From positions 62,001 to 126,000 of the forward strand of contig NZ_BCTO01000023.1 in the NCBI RefSeq assembly GCF_001571325.1: a stretch of 64,000 bases of DNA, in the 5' to 3' direction. Shown piece after piece: positions 23,650 through 31,257 of this stretch (position 1 is the stretch's first letter; the number at the start of each line of letters is the position of its first letter). The position numbers were made by a program, and so were the translations under genes. This DNA is from Delftia tsuruhatensis NBRC 16741 (GTDB lineage Bacteria; Pseudomonadota; Gammaproteobacteria; Burkholderiales; Burkholderiaceae_C). The notes beneath the pieces are model-generated. The model was not told the DNA's origin. It saw only the letters and a list, made by a program, of their open reading frames with translations, and did not search any database.

Positions 23650-24604
23650 GACCCTTGCCGACCTTCCCCTGCCTTCTGGCGCTGACCGCATCGAGCTGCT
23701 GCAGACCTTTGTGCGCATCGTCGAAAGCGGCAGTCTTTCGGCCGCTGCGCAGCAGATGTCCACCACCCAGCCCACGGTCAGCCGGCGCCTGCAGACGCTG
23801 GAGCGCGCGCTGGGCCTGCGCCTGCTGCGGCGCTCCACCCACGCCATGGCGCTGACCGACGACGGCCAGCGCTGCCTGGAGCATGCGCGCGAGCTGCTGG
23901 AGGCATGGCACGCGCTGGAGTCCGACCTGCGCGGCGCCCAGGACACGCCGCGCGGCCTGCTGCGCGTGGTCGCGCCCCACGCCTTCGGCCAGGACCAGCT
24001 CATGGCGCCGCTGCTGGCGTTTCTGGACCGCCATCCGGCCGTCAAGGTCGAATGGCTGCTGCATGACCGCCAGCCGGACTTCATTGCCGAAGGCATCGAC
24101 TGCGCCGTGCAGGTCGGCACCGTGGTCGACCCTTCGGTGATTGCGCTGCGCGTGGCCGAGGTGCCGCGCATTGCCGTGGCCGCGCCTGCCTTGCTGGGGC
24201 AGGGCAGCGTGCCCCAGCACCCGCGCGAACTGCAGGGCCTGCCCTGGATTGCGCTGCGCACCTTCTACCAGCGCGAGCTGGAGCTGCACCGCGTGGGCGA
24301 TGAGCGGGTCTGCAAATCCTGGCGCCTGCAGTTCGAGCCCCGGCTCAGCACCGACAGCCTTTATGCGCTGCGCAACGCCGCCCTGGGCGGACTGGGCGCG
24401 GCCCTGGCCTCGGCCTGGATCGTGCGCGAGGATCTGGAGGCCGGCCGCCTGGTGCATCTGGCGCCCGACTGGCAGGCGGCGCCGCTGCCCGTGCATCTGG
24501 TCTACCCACCCGCGCGCCACCAGCCGGCGCGGCTGCGCGCCTTCATTGCGGCCATGCGGGAAGTCATGCCGGGCCTGACGGGAATGCGCGCGCCGCTGCC
24601 CTGA
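23648..24604 (+). CDS. LysR-family transcriptional regulator
   Basis: A 318-residue regulator. The winged helix-turn-helix is at the N-terminus (RIELLQTFVRIVESGSLSAAAQQMSTTQPTVSRRLQTLE, about 12-50), followed by a LysR substrate-binding domain. ATG 23648 puts the DNA-binding domain at the usual distance from the start; an upstream GTG at 23612 would add 12 residues. It is divergent from the MFS gene and probably controls it. The effector is unknown. Confidence 0.88.
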   Translation: MTLADLPLPSGADRIELLQTFVRIVESGSLSAAAQQMSTTQPTVSRRLQTLERALGLRLLRRSTHAMALTDDGQRCLEHARELLEAWHALESDLRGAQDTPRGLLRVVAPHAFGQDQLMAPLLAFLDRHPAVKVEWLLHDRQPDFIAEGIDCAVQVGTVVDPSVIALRVAEVPRIAVAAPALLGQGSVPQHPRELQGLPWIALRTFYQRELELHRVGDERVCKSWRLQFEPRLSTDSLYALRNAALGGLGAALASAWIVREDLEAGRLVHLAPDWQAAPLPVHLVYPPARHQPARLRAFIAAMREVMPGLTGMRAPLP

Positions 24605-24736
24605 GTTGCTTGCTGCATCGTGTCCGCCCACGGCACCAGCCCCGACCTGAACCTGCCCGGTGCGCCGCGCAGTGTGATGTTGGCGCTGCGGCACAGCTTC
24701 TGAGGCTGCGCCCGGCATGGCCGGGCTTCTCCAAAA

Positions 24737-24766
24737 GACAAAGGCCCACGCGAGTGGGCCTTTGTC
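24737..24766. terminator. Bidirectional intrinsic terminator
   Basis: A 13-bp perfect stem GACAAAGGCCCAC / GTGGGCCTTTGTC with a GCGA loop between the convergent LysR gene and the small periplasmic protein gene. T-rich flanks are short (TTTGTC), so it is a reasonable but not strong terminator. Confidence 0.7.
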
Positions 24767-24783
24767 TATCCGGGCGTTGCCGT

Positions 24784-25047
24784 CTACTCGGTCGCCTTCT
24801 TCAGCGATTCCTTGGCGTTCTCTGCCGACTGCTTGGAGCGCTTGTTGTGGTAGTCCGACTTGACGTTGTTCACGGCCTTGCCGACCGGCCCGCTGTCCTT
24901 GGCCTTGGCGTCGGCCTGCTTTTCCTTCACCTTGTGGTCTGCAGCGTCGGCGGCTTCGGAGGCGGCCTTGCCCACCTGGGCATGGACGGGTGACAGGGCA
25001 GCGGCAGCTGCGAAGGAAATGGCGGTGGCAAGCAGCAGTTTCTTCAT
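24784..25047 (-). CDS. Small Lys/Ala-rich periplasmic protein
   Basis: An 87-residue protein with a clear signal peptide (MKKLLLATAISFAAAAALSPVHA, cleavage after residue 23). The mature 64 residues are hydrophilic and rich in Ala, Lys, Asp and Glu, probably helical or disordered, with no Cys (QVGKAASEAADAADHKVKEK and on). AGGA lies 11 bases before the ATG. No family function is recognised. Such proteins are often abundant or stress-induced in Comamonadaceae, but that is only a general impression. Confidence 0.75.
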   Translation of the reverse strand: MKKLLLATAISFAAAAALSPVHAQVGKAASEAADAADHKVKEKQADAKAKDSGPVGKAVNNVKSDYHNKRSKQSAENAKESLKKATE

Positions 25048-25249
25048 GGAATGCAATGTCCTGTGATGAGATGGCTGCATGGTGCGCCGGACCGCCGAGG
25101 CAACCGTGTAGGAGCAGGGCTTTGCACGGCGCGGGCGCTGCGGCCCACTCGCAGAAGGGCCGCCGACGGCAGCTTGCTTCAGTGTCCGACATGGTGCCGC
25201 CGGCCGAGCTTCTAGCCTTGAGCCAACCCCGTCACAACAAGGACCCCCC

Positions 25250-25543
25250 ATGATCACAGCCGAACCCACCATGACCAATCTTTTCGACCAGCTGGGTCTG
25301 GACTCCAGCCCGGAGGGCATCAAGCAGTTCATCCTCTCGCACCGGCTGGAAAAGGATACGCTGCTGGTGGATGCACCGTTCTGGACCGACGCGCAACGTG
25401 CCCTGTTCTCGCAGCAGTGGCATGCCGATGCGACCTGGGCACTGGTGGTGGATCAGCTCAGCGAGGCCTTGCATGCCGAGCCGGACCTCCAGGCTGCGCC
25501 TTCGCCCGCAATTGCCGGGCACGAGCAGGAGGCTCGTCCCTGA
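25250..25543 (+). CDS. DUF2789 family protein
   Basis: A 97-residue cytoplasmic protein. LFDQLGLDSSPEGIKQFILSHRL followed by DAPFWTDAQRALFSQQWHADATWALVVDQLSEAL matches the DUF2789 pattern (LGL...I..FI..H.L...APFW...Q...F......D..WA..VD.L). The function of the family is unknown. AAGGA six bases before ATG 25250 supports this start over ATG 25271. It lies 87 bp upstream of the hybrid kinase gene on the same strand. Confidence 0.82.
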   Translation: MITAEPTMTNLFDQLGLDSSPEGIKQFILSHRLEKDTLLVDAPFWTDAQRALFSQQWHADATWALVVDQLSEALHAEPDLQAAPSPAIAGHEQEARP

Positions 25544-25629
25544 TCCTGTGATGCAACCGCTTGCGATGAACCCGTGGTGCTTACAATTTTTCCGGCTCGT
25601 TCAACCCATTTGCCTACGGAGTCGTTCAC

Positions 25630-27567
25630 ATGCTGACCTCGACTGGTCTGGCGCCGGCCCCTGCAGGCTCCGACGCACAACTCCCCCTTGATCCGGGCCT
25701 TGCTGCTTTGGAGGCCTTTCCGGACGCAGTCTTCGTCGTCGGACTCGATGGACGCCTGGCGCGCTGCAACCGCCATGCGTTGAGCCTGCTGGAGCATTCC
25801 GGCGATGCCCTGGAGGGCAGTGTTTTCGAGGACCGCTTCGTCGCCAGCAGCGGGCGCGCAGGCTGGTTCAACAGCCAGTGCGAGCCCGCAGGCGCCCCAC
25901 GGCAGGCCAGCCGCTGGCCCTTGCTGACCTGCACGGGACGCGAGCGGCCCGTGGCCTCATGCAGCTCGCGCGTACGGCTCGGCGATGGCAGCCTGGCCCT
26001 GCTGCTGAGTGTGCGCGAGGCGGATGCACCCCCGTCCGGGGCATCGCAGGCTCTGGCCGTGCCTTCCCGGTCCAGCCCTCTTTCCAGCGCCGAGCGCAGC
26101 TTTGCCTTGCTGGTGCAGAGCGTGACCGACTGTGCGATCTACATGCTGGATCCCGAGGGCCGCATCGTCAGCTGGAACCTGGGTGCCAAGCGCATCAAGG
26201 GCTATGAAGAGGACGAGGTCCTCCATACCCATTTCTCGCGCTTTTACACACCAGAGGACCAGCAGGCGGGGCTGCCACAGGCGGGACTGCGCACGGCCGT
26301 CAGCACCGGCCGCATGGAGGCCGAAGGCCTGCGCGTGCGCAAGGACGGCTCGCGTTTTTGGGCATCGGTCGTGATCGATGCCATCTACGACGAGGGCCAG
26401 CTGATCGGTTTTGCCAAGGTCACGCGTGATGTGACGGAGCGCAAGGCTGCCGAGGCCCAGCTGCGCCAGGCCTTGAAGATGGAGGCCATCGGCCGCTTCA
26501 CGGGCGGGGTGGCCCATGATTTCAACAATCTGCTGATGGCCGTGCTCAGCAGCCTGGAACTGCTGCGCAAGCGCATGCCGCCCGACGATCGCCTGCGTTC
26601 GCTGGTGGAGATAGCCACGCGCGGCGCACAGCGCGGTGCCTCGCTGACCCAGCGCATGATGGCCTTTGCGCGGCAGCAGGAATTGAAGACGCAGGCCGTG
26701 GACGTCGCTGTGCTGCTGACCGGGATGCAAGGCCTGCTGCAGCAGACGGCTGGCCCGCATATCTTTCTGAAGATGGCCCTGGCCTCAGACCTGCCGCGCA
26801 TCGCCACCGACCCCAGCCAGTTCGAGAGCAGCATCCTCAGCCTGGTTGCCAATGCGCGCGATGCCATGCCGGGCGGCGGCGTCATCAAGATCACGGCGGC
26901 CGTGGAAACCACGCTGCCGCGCCAGCTTGCGGGCCTGGCCTCGGGCTCGTATGTCTGCGTGCGCGTGGTGGACACCGGCGAGGGCATGGACGAACAGACA
27001 CTCTCGCATGTGGTCGAGCCCTTCTTCACCACCAAGGGCGTGGGCAAGGGCACCGGCCTGGGCCTGGCCATGGTGGACGGGCTGGTGGCCCAGTCCGGCG
27101 GCAAGCTCGTGCTGCACAGCGCCCTGGGCAGCGGCACCACGGTGGAGATGTGGATGCCCGTCTCCAAGGACGAAAGCGCGGCCTGCCATCTGGGCGGGCA
27201 AAGCGTGCAGGACGTGGGGCCCCTGGATGTGCTGCTGGTGGATGACGACCCGCTGGTGAGGGCCAATGCCTCGGCCCTGCTGGAAGACCTGGGCCACCGC
27301 GTCACGACCCTGGGCGCCGGGCAGGAGGCCATCGACCTGCTTGCGCGGCAGGCGCGCTTCGACGTGGTCATCTCCGACTACGCCATGCCCGGCATGAACG
27401 GCGTGGAGCTGGCCCGGCATATTGCCGCGCGATACCCGGGCCTGAACTTCATCCTGGCCAGCGGCTTTGCCGACATACCGGCACTGCCACCAGGAATGAC
27501 GCGGCTGGCCAAGCCCTATTCGCAGGACGATCTACGCCAGCTGCTTCATCAGCTCGGGAAGGCTTGA
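25630..27567 (+). CDS. Soluble PAS hybrid histidine kinase with receiver domain
   Basis: A 645-residue sensor without signal peptide or membrane segments. The N-terminal ~120 residues look like a degenerate PAS domain (FPDAVFVVGLDGRLARCN). A second PAS with PAC covers about 155-275. The dimerisation helix has the phospho-acceptor His296 in GGVAHDFNNLL. The ATPase domain shows an N box (LVANARDAMP), G1 (VDTGEGMD) and G2 (GKGTGLGLAMV). A receiver domain ends the protein, with Asp583 in VVISDYAMPGMNG and the conserved Lys in LAKPYS. No response regulator with an output domain is adjacent, so phosphate may pass to a remote partner. ACGGAG precedes ATG 25630. Confidence 0.9.
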   Translation: MLTSTGLAPAPAGSDAQLPLDPGLAALEAFPDAVFVVGLDGRLARCNRHALSLLEHSGDALEGSVFEDRFVASSGRAGWFNSQCEPAGAPRQASRWPLLTCTGRERPVASCSSRVRLGDGSLALLLSVREADAPPSGASQALAVPSRSSPLSSAERSFALLVQSVTDCAIYMLDPEGRIVSWNLGAKRIKGYEEDEVLHTHFSRFYTPEDQQAGLPQAGLRTAVSTGRMEAEGLRVRKDGSRFWASVVIDAIYDEGQLIGFAKVTRDVTERKAAEAQLRQALKMEAIGRFTGGVAHDFNNLLMAVLSSLELLRKRMPPDDRLRSLVEIATRGAQRGASLTQRMMAFARQQELKTQAVDVAVLLTGMQGLLQQTAGPHIFLKMALASDLPRIATDPSQFESSILSLVANARDAMPGGGVIKITAAVETTLPRQLAGLASGSYVCVRVVDTGEGMDEQTLSHVVEPFFTTKGVGKGTGLGLAMVDGLVAQSGGKLVLHSALGSGTTVEMWMPVSKDESAACHLGGQSVQDVGPLDVLLVDDDPLVRANASALLEDLGHRVTTLGAGQEAIDLLARQARFDVVISDYAMPGMNGVELARHIAARYPGLNFILASGFADIPALPPGMTRLAKPYSQDDLRQLLHQLGKA

Positions 27568-27600
27568 GCCCCTGGAAAGCCGCGAGATCCTGAGACGGCC

Positions 27601-27723
27601 TCAGACACCAGCCTTCTCGAACAGCCGGCGCAGTACCTGCATGGGCAGGAACTTGACGCCGCGCCGCTTCAGCTCGCGGCGAAAGAGGCGCTCCCTCTCG
27701 ATAAAGTTGATTTTTGGTTTCAT
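27601..27723 (-). CDS. Small basic protein, 40 residues, unknown
   Basis: A short leftward frame, ATG 27723 to TGA 27601. The product starts MKPKINFIERERLFRRELKR and continues RGVKFLPMQVLRRLFEKAGV. It is strongly basic and mostly amphipathic-helical. Third codon positions are largely G or C after the first few codons, which supports coding. GGAACG upstream is only a weak ribosome binding site. It converges with the kinase gene and lies between it and the second tRNA-Ser. I do not recognise a family; it could be a non-coding frame. Confidence 0.4.
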   Translation of the reverse strand: MKPKINFIERERLFRRELKRRGVKFLPMQVLRRLFEKAGV

Positions 27724-27856
27724 CTCGTTCCGGGTGCAATGACTGAACCGGGCAATCTATCAGCGCAGAGGGGCGCTGCTGTAACACCCTGTCATTGCCC
27801 CCTTGATCGAGGGCCATCATCGCCGCGTGCGGCCGTGCAGGCATCGGGTGGACGAA

Positions 27857-27891
27857 AAAAAGCCCTGGGACCAACGTCGTCAGGGCTTTTT
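27857..27891 (-). terminator. Intrinsic terminator downstream of tRNA-Ser copy 2
   Basis: Stem AAAAAGCCCTG / CAGGGCTTTTT with a 13-base loop, 20 bases beyond the 3' end of the tRNA gene. The A and T runs allow function in both directions. Confidence 0.75.
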
Positions 27892-27911
27892 CACTGGCTT
27901 GGCGCCATGTC

Positions 27912-28001
<90 letters not shown>

Positions 28002-28014
28002 GAAGACCGCGATT

Positions 28015-28974
28015 CTAGCATCGATTTTTTGGGGTGGCCGCGAAGTTTCCTGCATGCGTGATCGATATGCCCTGGACGGCTGGCGCTTCGGGCATGACCC
28101 GTGCCTGCGCCTGCAGCCAGTTGCAGAAGATGTCGAGCCGGGTCTGCACCGCAGTGCTGCGGCGCAGCGCCAGGTAGCGGTAGCCGGAGGCAGTGAAGCC
28201 GAAGGGCGCCAGCAGGCGGCCGGCCTGCACGTCGTCCATCACCAGGTGCCAGGGGGCGACGGCCGCGCCCAGGCCGCGCAGCGCCGCTTCCAGCGTGAAG
28301 TAGTAGTGCTCGTAGACGGGGCCGGCCGCTGCGGGCGCGGCGATGTCCATGGAGGCGGCCCACAGGTCCCAGGCGTTGCGCCGGCCGCGTGTGTGCAGCA
28401 AGGGGAGGCTGGCCAGGTCTTCAGGCTGCTGGAGGCGTCCTGCCATGGCCGGGGACATCACCGGGCCCAGGTATTCGGCGAAAAGAGGCAGGGACGTCTC
28501 GTTGTCTGCAAGGGCCTCGCCACTGTCGTGCGTGATGGCCGTGATGAGCAGGTCGCAGCCTTCGCGTGCAGCGTCGGTGCCGGTGTCGGTGGTGCGCAGG
28601 CGCACCTCGATGCCGGGGTGGTGCGCGTGAAAGTCGAACAGCCGGGGGATCAGCCATTTGACGGTGAAGGTGCTGAAGCTGGCCACGTCCAGAGGGCCTT
28701 CGTGGGCGTCGCCCAGGCTGCGCACCGCCTCATGGATCTGCTCGAAGGCCTGGGTCAGCGCCGGCTGCAGGGTGCGTGCTGCCGCAGTGAGCGTGGGGCG
28801 GGCCTTGGTGCCTGCGAACAGCGGCAGGCCCAGGTGCTGCTCCAGCTGCCTGACCTGGCGGCTGACGGCGCCGGGCGAGACGCACAGCTCGTCCGCAGCC
28901 GCCGTCATGCGGCCCAGGCGTGCGGCGGCTTCAAAGGCGCGCAGGGCGGCCAGCGGGGGCAGGTGGCGGGTCAT
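28015..28974 (-). CDS. GcvA-type LysR-family regulator
   Basis: A 319-residue regulator. The opening MTRHLPPLAALRAFEAAARLGRMTAAADELCVSPGAVSRQVRQLE matches the GcvA/AmpR branch, where RLPPLNALRAFEAA is the usual N-terminus. That is why ATG 28974 is chosen over ATG 28986 and GTG 28998. These candidate starts fall in a 12-bp tandem repeat that would encode MTRP repeats. The C-terminal effector domain is of normal length. It is divergent from a tautomerase gene with about 185 bp between the starts, and probably regulates it. Confidence 0.85.
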   Translation of the reverse strand: MTRHLPPLAALRAFEAAARLGRMTAAADELCVSPGAVSRQVRQLEQHLGLPLFAGTKARPTLTAAARTLQPALTQAFEQIHEAVRSLGDAHEGPLDVASFSTFTVKWLIPRLFDFHAHHPGIEVRLRTTDTGTDAAREGCDLLITAITHDSGEALADNETSLPLFAEYLGPVMSPAMAGRLQQPEDLASLPLLHTRGRRNAWDLWAASMDIAAPAAAGPVYEHYYFTLEAALRGLGAAVAPWHLVMDDVQAGRLLAPFGFTASGYRYLALRRSTAVQTRLDIFCNWLQAQARVMPEAPAVQGISITHAGNFAATPKNRC

Positions 28975-29020
28975 GGGCCGGGTCATGGGTCGGGTCACGG
29001 GGCGGGTGGAGGCTATGTGA

Positions 29021-29038
29021 GTTCCAGGTACATAGAAC
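29021..29038. promoter_or_regulatory. Imperfect palindrome between LysR and tautomerase genes
   Basis: GTTCCAGGTACATAGAAC pairs at seven of nine positions about its centre and contains a T-N11-A pattern. It lies between the divergent LysR and tautomerase genes and is a candidate LysR binding site. Confidence 0.4.
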
Positions 29039-29159
29039 CGGCCGAATCATCGCTTTTCAGGCCATGGGCCGGTCGGTAGATTTGCCGCTTCGGCTGGCAA
29101 TCCTGCGTGGATTCTGGCCGGACTTTCCATCTCCATTCGATCCCAAAGCACATAGCACC

Positions 29160-29567
29160 ATGCCCTTCGTCCACACCTATCTGCCCCAGTCCACCTCCAC
29201 TTCCCAGCGCGATGCCGTCGTGCAGGGCATTCACCGCGCCCTGGTGGAGGGCATAGGCATGCCAGAGGACGAACTGTTCAACATGGTGCATCCGTACGCT
29301 CCCGGGCAGTTCGCGTTCAGCCGCAGTTTCAACGGGATGGCGCGTTCGGATGCGGTGGTGGTGGTCGAGATCACCATGCGGCGCGGGCGCAGCGATGCGA
29401 TGAAGAAGGCCTTGTATGCGGCCATTGCGCGCAATCTGCATGAAGGGGCGGGGGTTGCGCCGGCCGACGTGTTCATCTTCATGCATGAGAACGACTACTC
29501 GGACTGGTCCGTGGGCCACGGGCGCTTCGCCATGGGCCTGGTGCAGCAGGTGGGCGCACCCGCCTGA
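29160..29567 (+). CDS. Tautomerase-family protein
   Basis: A 135-residue protein beginning MPF, so that removal of Met would expose Pro as the catalytic general base of tautomerases. The length (about twice 4-oxalocrotonate tautomerase subunits), the DELFNMVHPYAPGQFAFSR segment and the GVAPADVFIFMHENDYSDWS segment fit the Tautomerase_2 family. Members act on keto-enol or dehalogenation reactions in aromatic and haloacid breakdown; the substrate here is unknown. It is divergent from the LysR gene and followed by a terminator at 29593. Confidence 0.82.
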   Translation: MPFVHTYLPQSTSTSQRDAVVQGIHRALVEGIGMPEDELFNMVHPYAPGQFAFSRSFNGMARSDAVVVVEITMRRGRSDAMKKALYAAIARNLHEGAGVAPADVFIFMHENDYSDWSVGHGRFAMGLVQQVGAPA

Positions 29568-29592
29568 TCCGCACAACGCCGCTGCAATGAAA

Positions 29593-29613
29593 AACGGGCC
29601 GCGATGGCCCGTT
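29593..29613. terminator. Intrinsic terminator between tautomerase and SPFH genes
   Basis: AACGGGCC / GGCCCGTT with a GCGAT loop between two convergent genes. The trailing T run is short, so confidence is moderate. Confidence 0.65.
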
Positions 29614-29635
29614 GTTCATGGCGTGGCGGCGGCTC

Positions 29636-30553
29636 TCAGCTGGTGCGCTGGCCGGTCTGGATCATCTTCATGGCCGAGGTGATCAGGCTGGAGACTTCGG
29701 TCATGTTGCTGGGCACGATCAGCGTGGTGGTGGCATCAGAGGCGACCTGGCCATAGGCCTCGACGGCCTTTTCGGCGACCTTGAGCTGCACGGCCTGCTC
29801 GCCACCGGGCTGGCGGATGGCGTTGGCCACGCGTTCGATGGCCTGGGCCGTGGCGTCTGCGACCGCCTTGATGGATTCGGCCTCGCCCTGGGCCTTGTTG
29901 ATGACGGCCTGCTTCTCGCCTTCGGAGCGGGCGATGAAGGCTTCGCGCTCGCCCGTGGCGATGTTGATCTGTTCCTGGCGGCGGCCTTCGGAGGCTGCGA
30001 TCAGGGCGCGCTTTTCGCGCTCGGCCGTGATCTGGGCCTGCATGGAGCGCAGGATTTCGGCCGGCGGCGTCAGGTCCTTGATTTCATAGCGCAGCACCTT
30101 CACGCCCCAGTTGAGCGCGGCCTCGTCGATGGCGGAGACCACCTGGGCGTTGATCATGTCGCGCTCCTCGAAGGTCTTGTCCAGTTCGAGCTTGCCGATC
30201 ACGGAACGCAGCGAGGTCTGGGCCAGCTGGGTGACGGCCATGATGTAGTTGGACGAGCCGTAGCTGGCGCGCATGGGATCGGTGACCTGGAAGTAGAGGA
30301 TGCCATCCACCTGCAGCTGGGTGTTGTCGCGCGTGATGCAGACCTGGCTGGGCACGTCCAGCGGGATTTCCTTGAGGCTGTGCTTGTAGGCCACGCGGTC
30401 CACGAAGGGCACGAGGAAGTTCAGGCCGGGCGTGAGCGTGCCGGCGTACTTGCCGAGGCGTTCCTTGACCCAGGCGTGCTGCTGGGGCACGACCTTGATG
30501 GACCGTGCGATGAAGATGGCCGCGATGACCAGAATGACGATGGCGATTTCCAT
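29636..30553 (-). CDS. SPFH/band-7 stomatin-like membrane protein
   Basis: A 305-residue protein with one N-terminal membrane helix (MEIAIVILVIAAIFIARS), then the band-7 domain (VPQQHAWVKERLGKY ... PGLNFLVPFVDRVAYKHSLKE ... RDNTQLQVDGILYFQVTDP) and a long helical coiled-coil-like region rich in Ala/Glu/Arg (about 185-270). This is the QmcA/slipin type. It forms large membrane-microdomain assemblies and partners NfeD proteins and FtsH-type proteases. GGAGA before ATG 30553 decides the start. The NfeD gene lies immediately upstream on the same strand, giving the standard pair. Confidence 0.92.
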   Translation of the reverse strand: MEIAIVILVIAAIFIARSIKVVPQQHAWVKERLGKYAGTLTPGLNFLVPFVDRVAYKHSLKEIPLDVPSQVCITRDNTQLQVDGILYFQVTDPMRASYGSSNYIMAVTQLAQTSLRSVIGKLELDKTFEERDMINAQVVSAIDEAALNWGVKVLRYEIKDLTPPAEILRSMQAQITAEREKRALIAASEGRRQEQINIATGEREAFIARSEGEKQAVINKAQGEAESIKAVADATAQAIERVANAIRQPGGEQAVQLKVAEKAVEAYGQVASDATTTLIVPSNMTEVSSLITSAMKMIQTGQRTS

Positions 30554-30680
30554 GGTGTCTCCAGGCCCCGGAGGGGCATTCGGTGAAACAAGAGGGCGGC
30601 GGGACGGCTGGCGGATGGTGCCTGCCACTATGCCCGATGCAGATGCCCGCGCCGTGAAGCGCGGGCGTGGGGATGGGCAA

Positions 30681-31106
30681 TCAGAGTTTGTCCACCAGCA
30701 GCCGGTTGCCGACGACCTCGGCCACGCGGTGCATGCCGGCAGAGGGCAGGTTGCCCGGACGGCTGATCACGGTCCATTGGGCGCCGCGGTAGCGGACCTG
30801 GGCCGTGCCGTCGGAGTTCCATTGCTCGACCATGACGGATTCGCCGACATCGAGGTTGACGTCGCGGTTGCTGGAGGCGGGCTGGCGGCTGGGCAGGCGC
30901 CGGCGCACCAGGTAGCAGGCCAGTACGAAGGCGCTGCCGAGCACGGCGGCAATGACGAGCTGGGCAATGGGCGCCAGGCCCATGTGGGCGCACAGCGCGC
31001 CGACGATGGCGCCCAGTGCCAGCATCAGCAGATAGAAGCTGCCGGTCAGCAATTCGGCGATGACCAATGCGCCGGCGACGAGCCACCAGATGGTGGAATA
31101 TTCCAT
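30681..31106 (-). CDS. NfeD family membrane protein
   Basis: A 141-residue short-form NfeD. Three or so hydrophobic segments (about 5-70) are followed by a small OB-fold domain (GESVMVEQWNSDGTAQVRYRGAQWTV). It has no protease domain, as in E. coli YbbK. NfeD1b proteins form an operon with a stomatin-like protein and work with it in membrane quality control; here the SPFH gene follows 127 bp downstream. GGGAG lies upstream of ATG 31106. Confidence 0.9.
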   Translation of the reverse strand: MEYSTIWWLVAGALVIAELLTGSFYLLMLALGAIVGALCAHMGLAPIAQLVIAAVLGSAFVLACYLVRRRLPSRQPASSNRDVNLDVGESVMVEQWNSDGTAQVRYRGAQWTVISRPGNLPSAGMHRVAEVVGNRLLVDKL

Positions 31107-31188
31107 TCCCAGACTCCCTGTTTATGACGGTTGCTTGTGTTTAGTGCACCACATTCTGGGTGAAAAGCCGCACGCTTCAAAGGCGCAA

Positions 31189-31203
31189 TAAGGATATTCC
31201 TTA
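31189..31203. promoter_or_regulatory. Palindrome upstream of the decarboxylase gene
   Basis: TAAGGA-TAT-TCCTTA is a perfect 15-bp palindrome 55 bp before the decarboxylase start and within the divergent region shared with nfeD. It is a plausible operator; the regulator is unknown. Confidence 0.4.
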
Positions 31204-31257
31204 CACTTCGCGCCTGTTTCGTTTTTTAGGCCCGCTCAGGTTACGGAGGCTGCCCCC

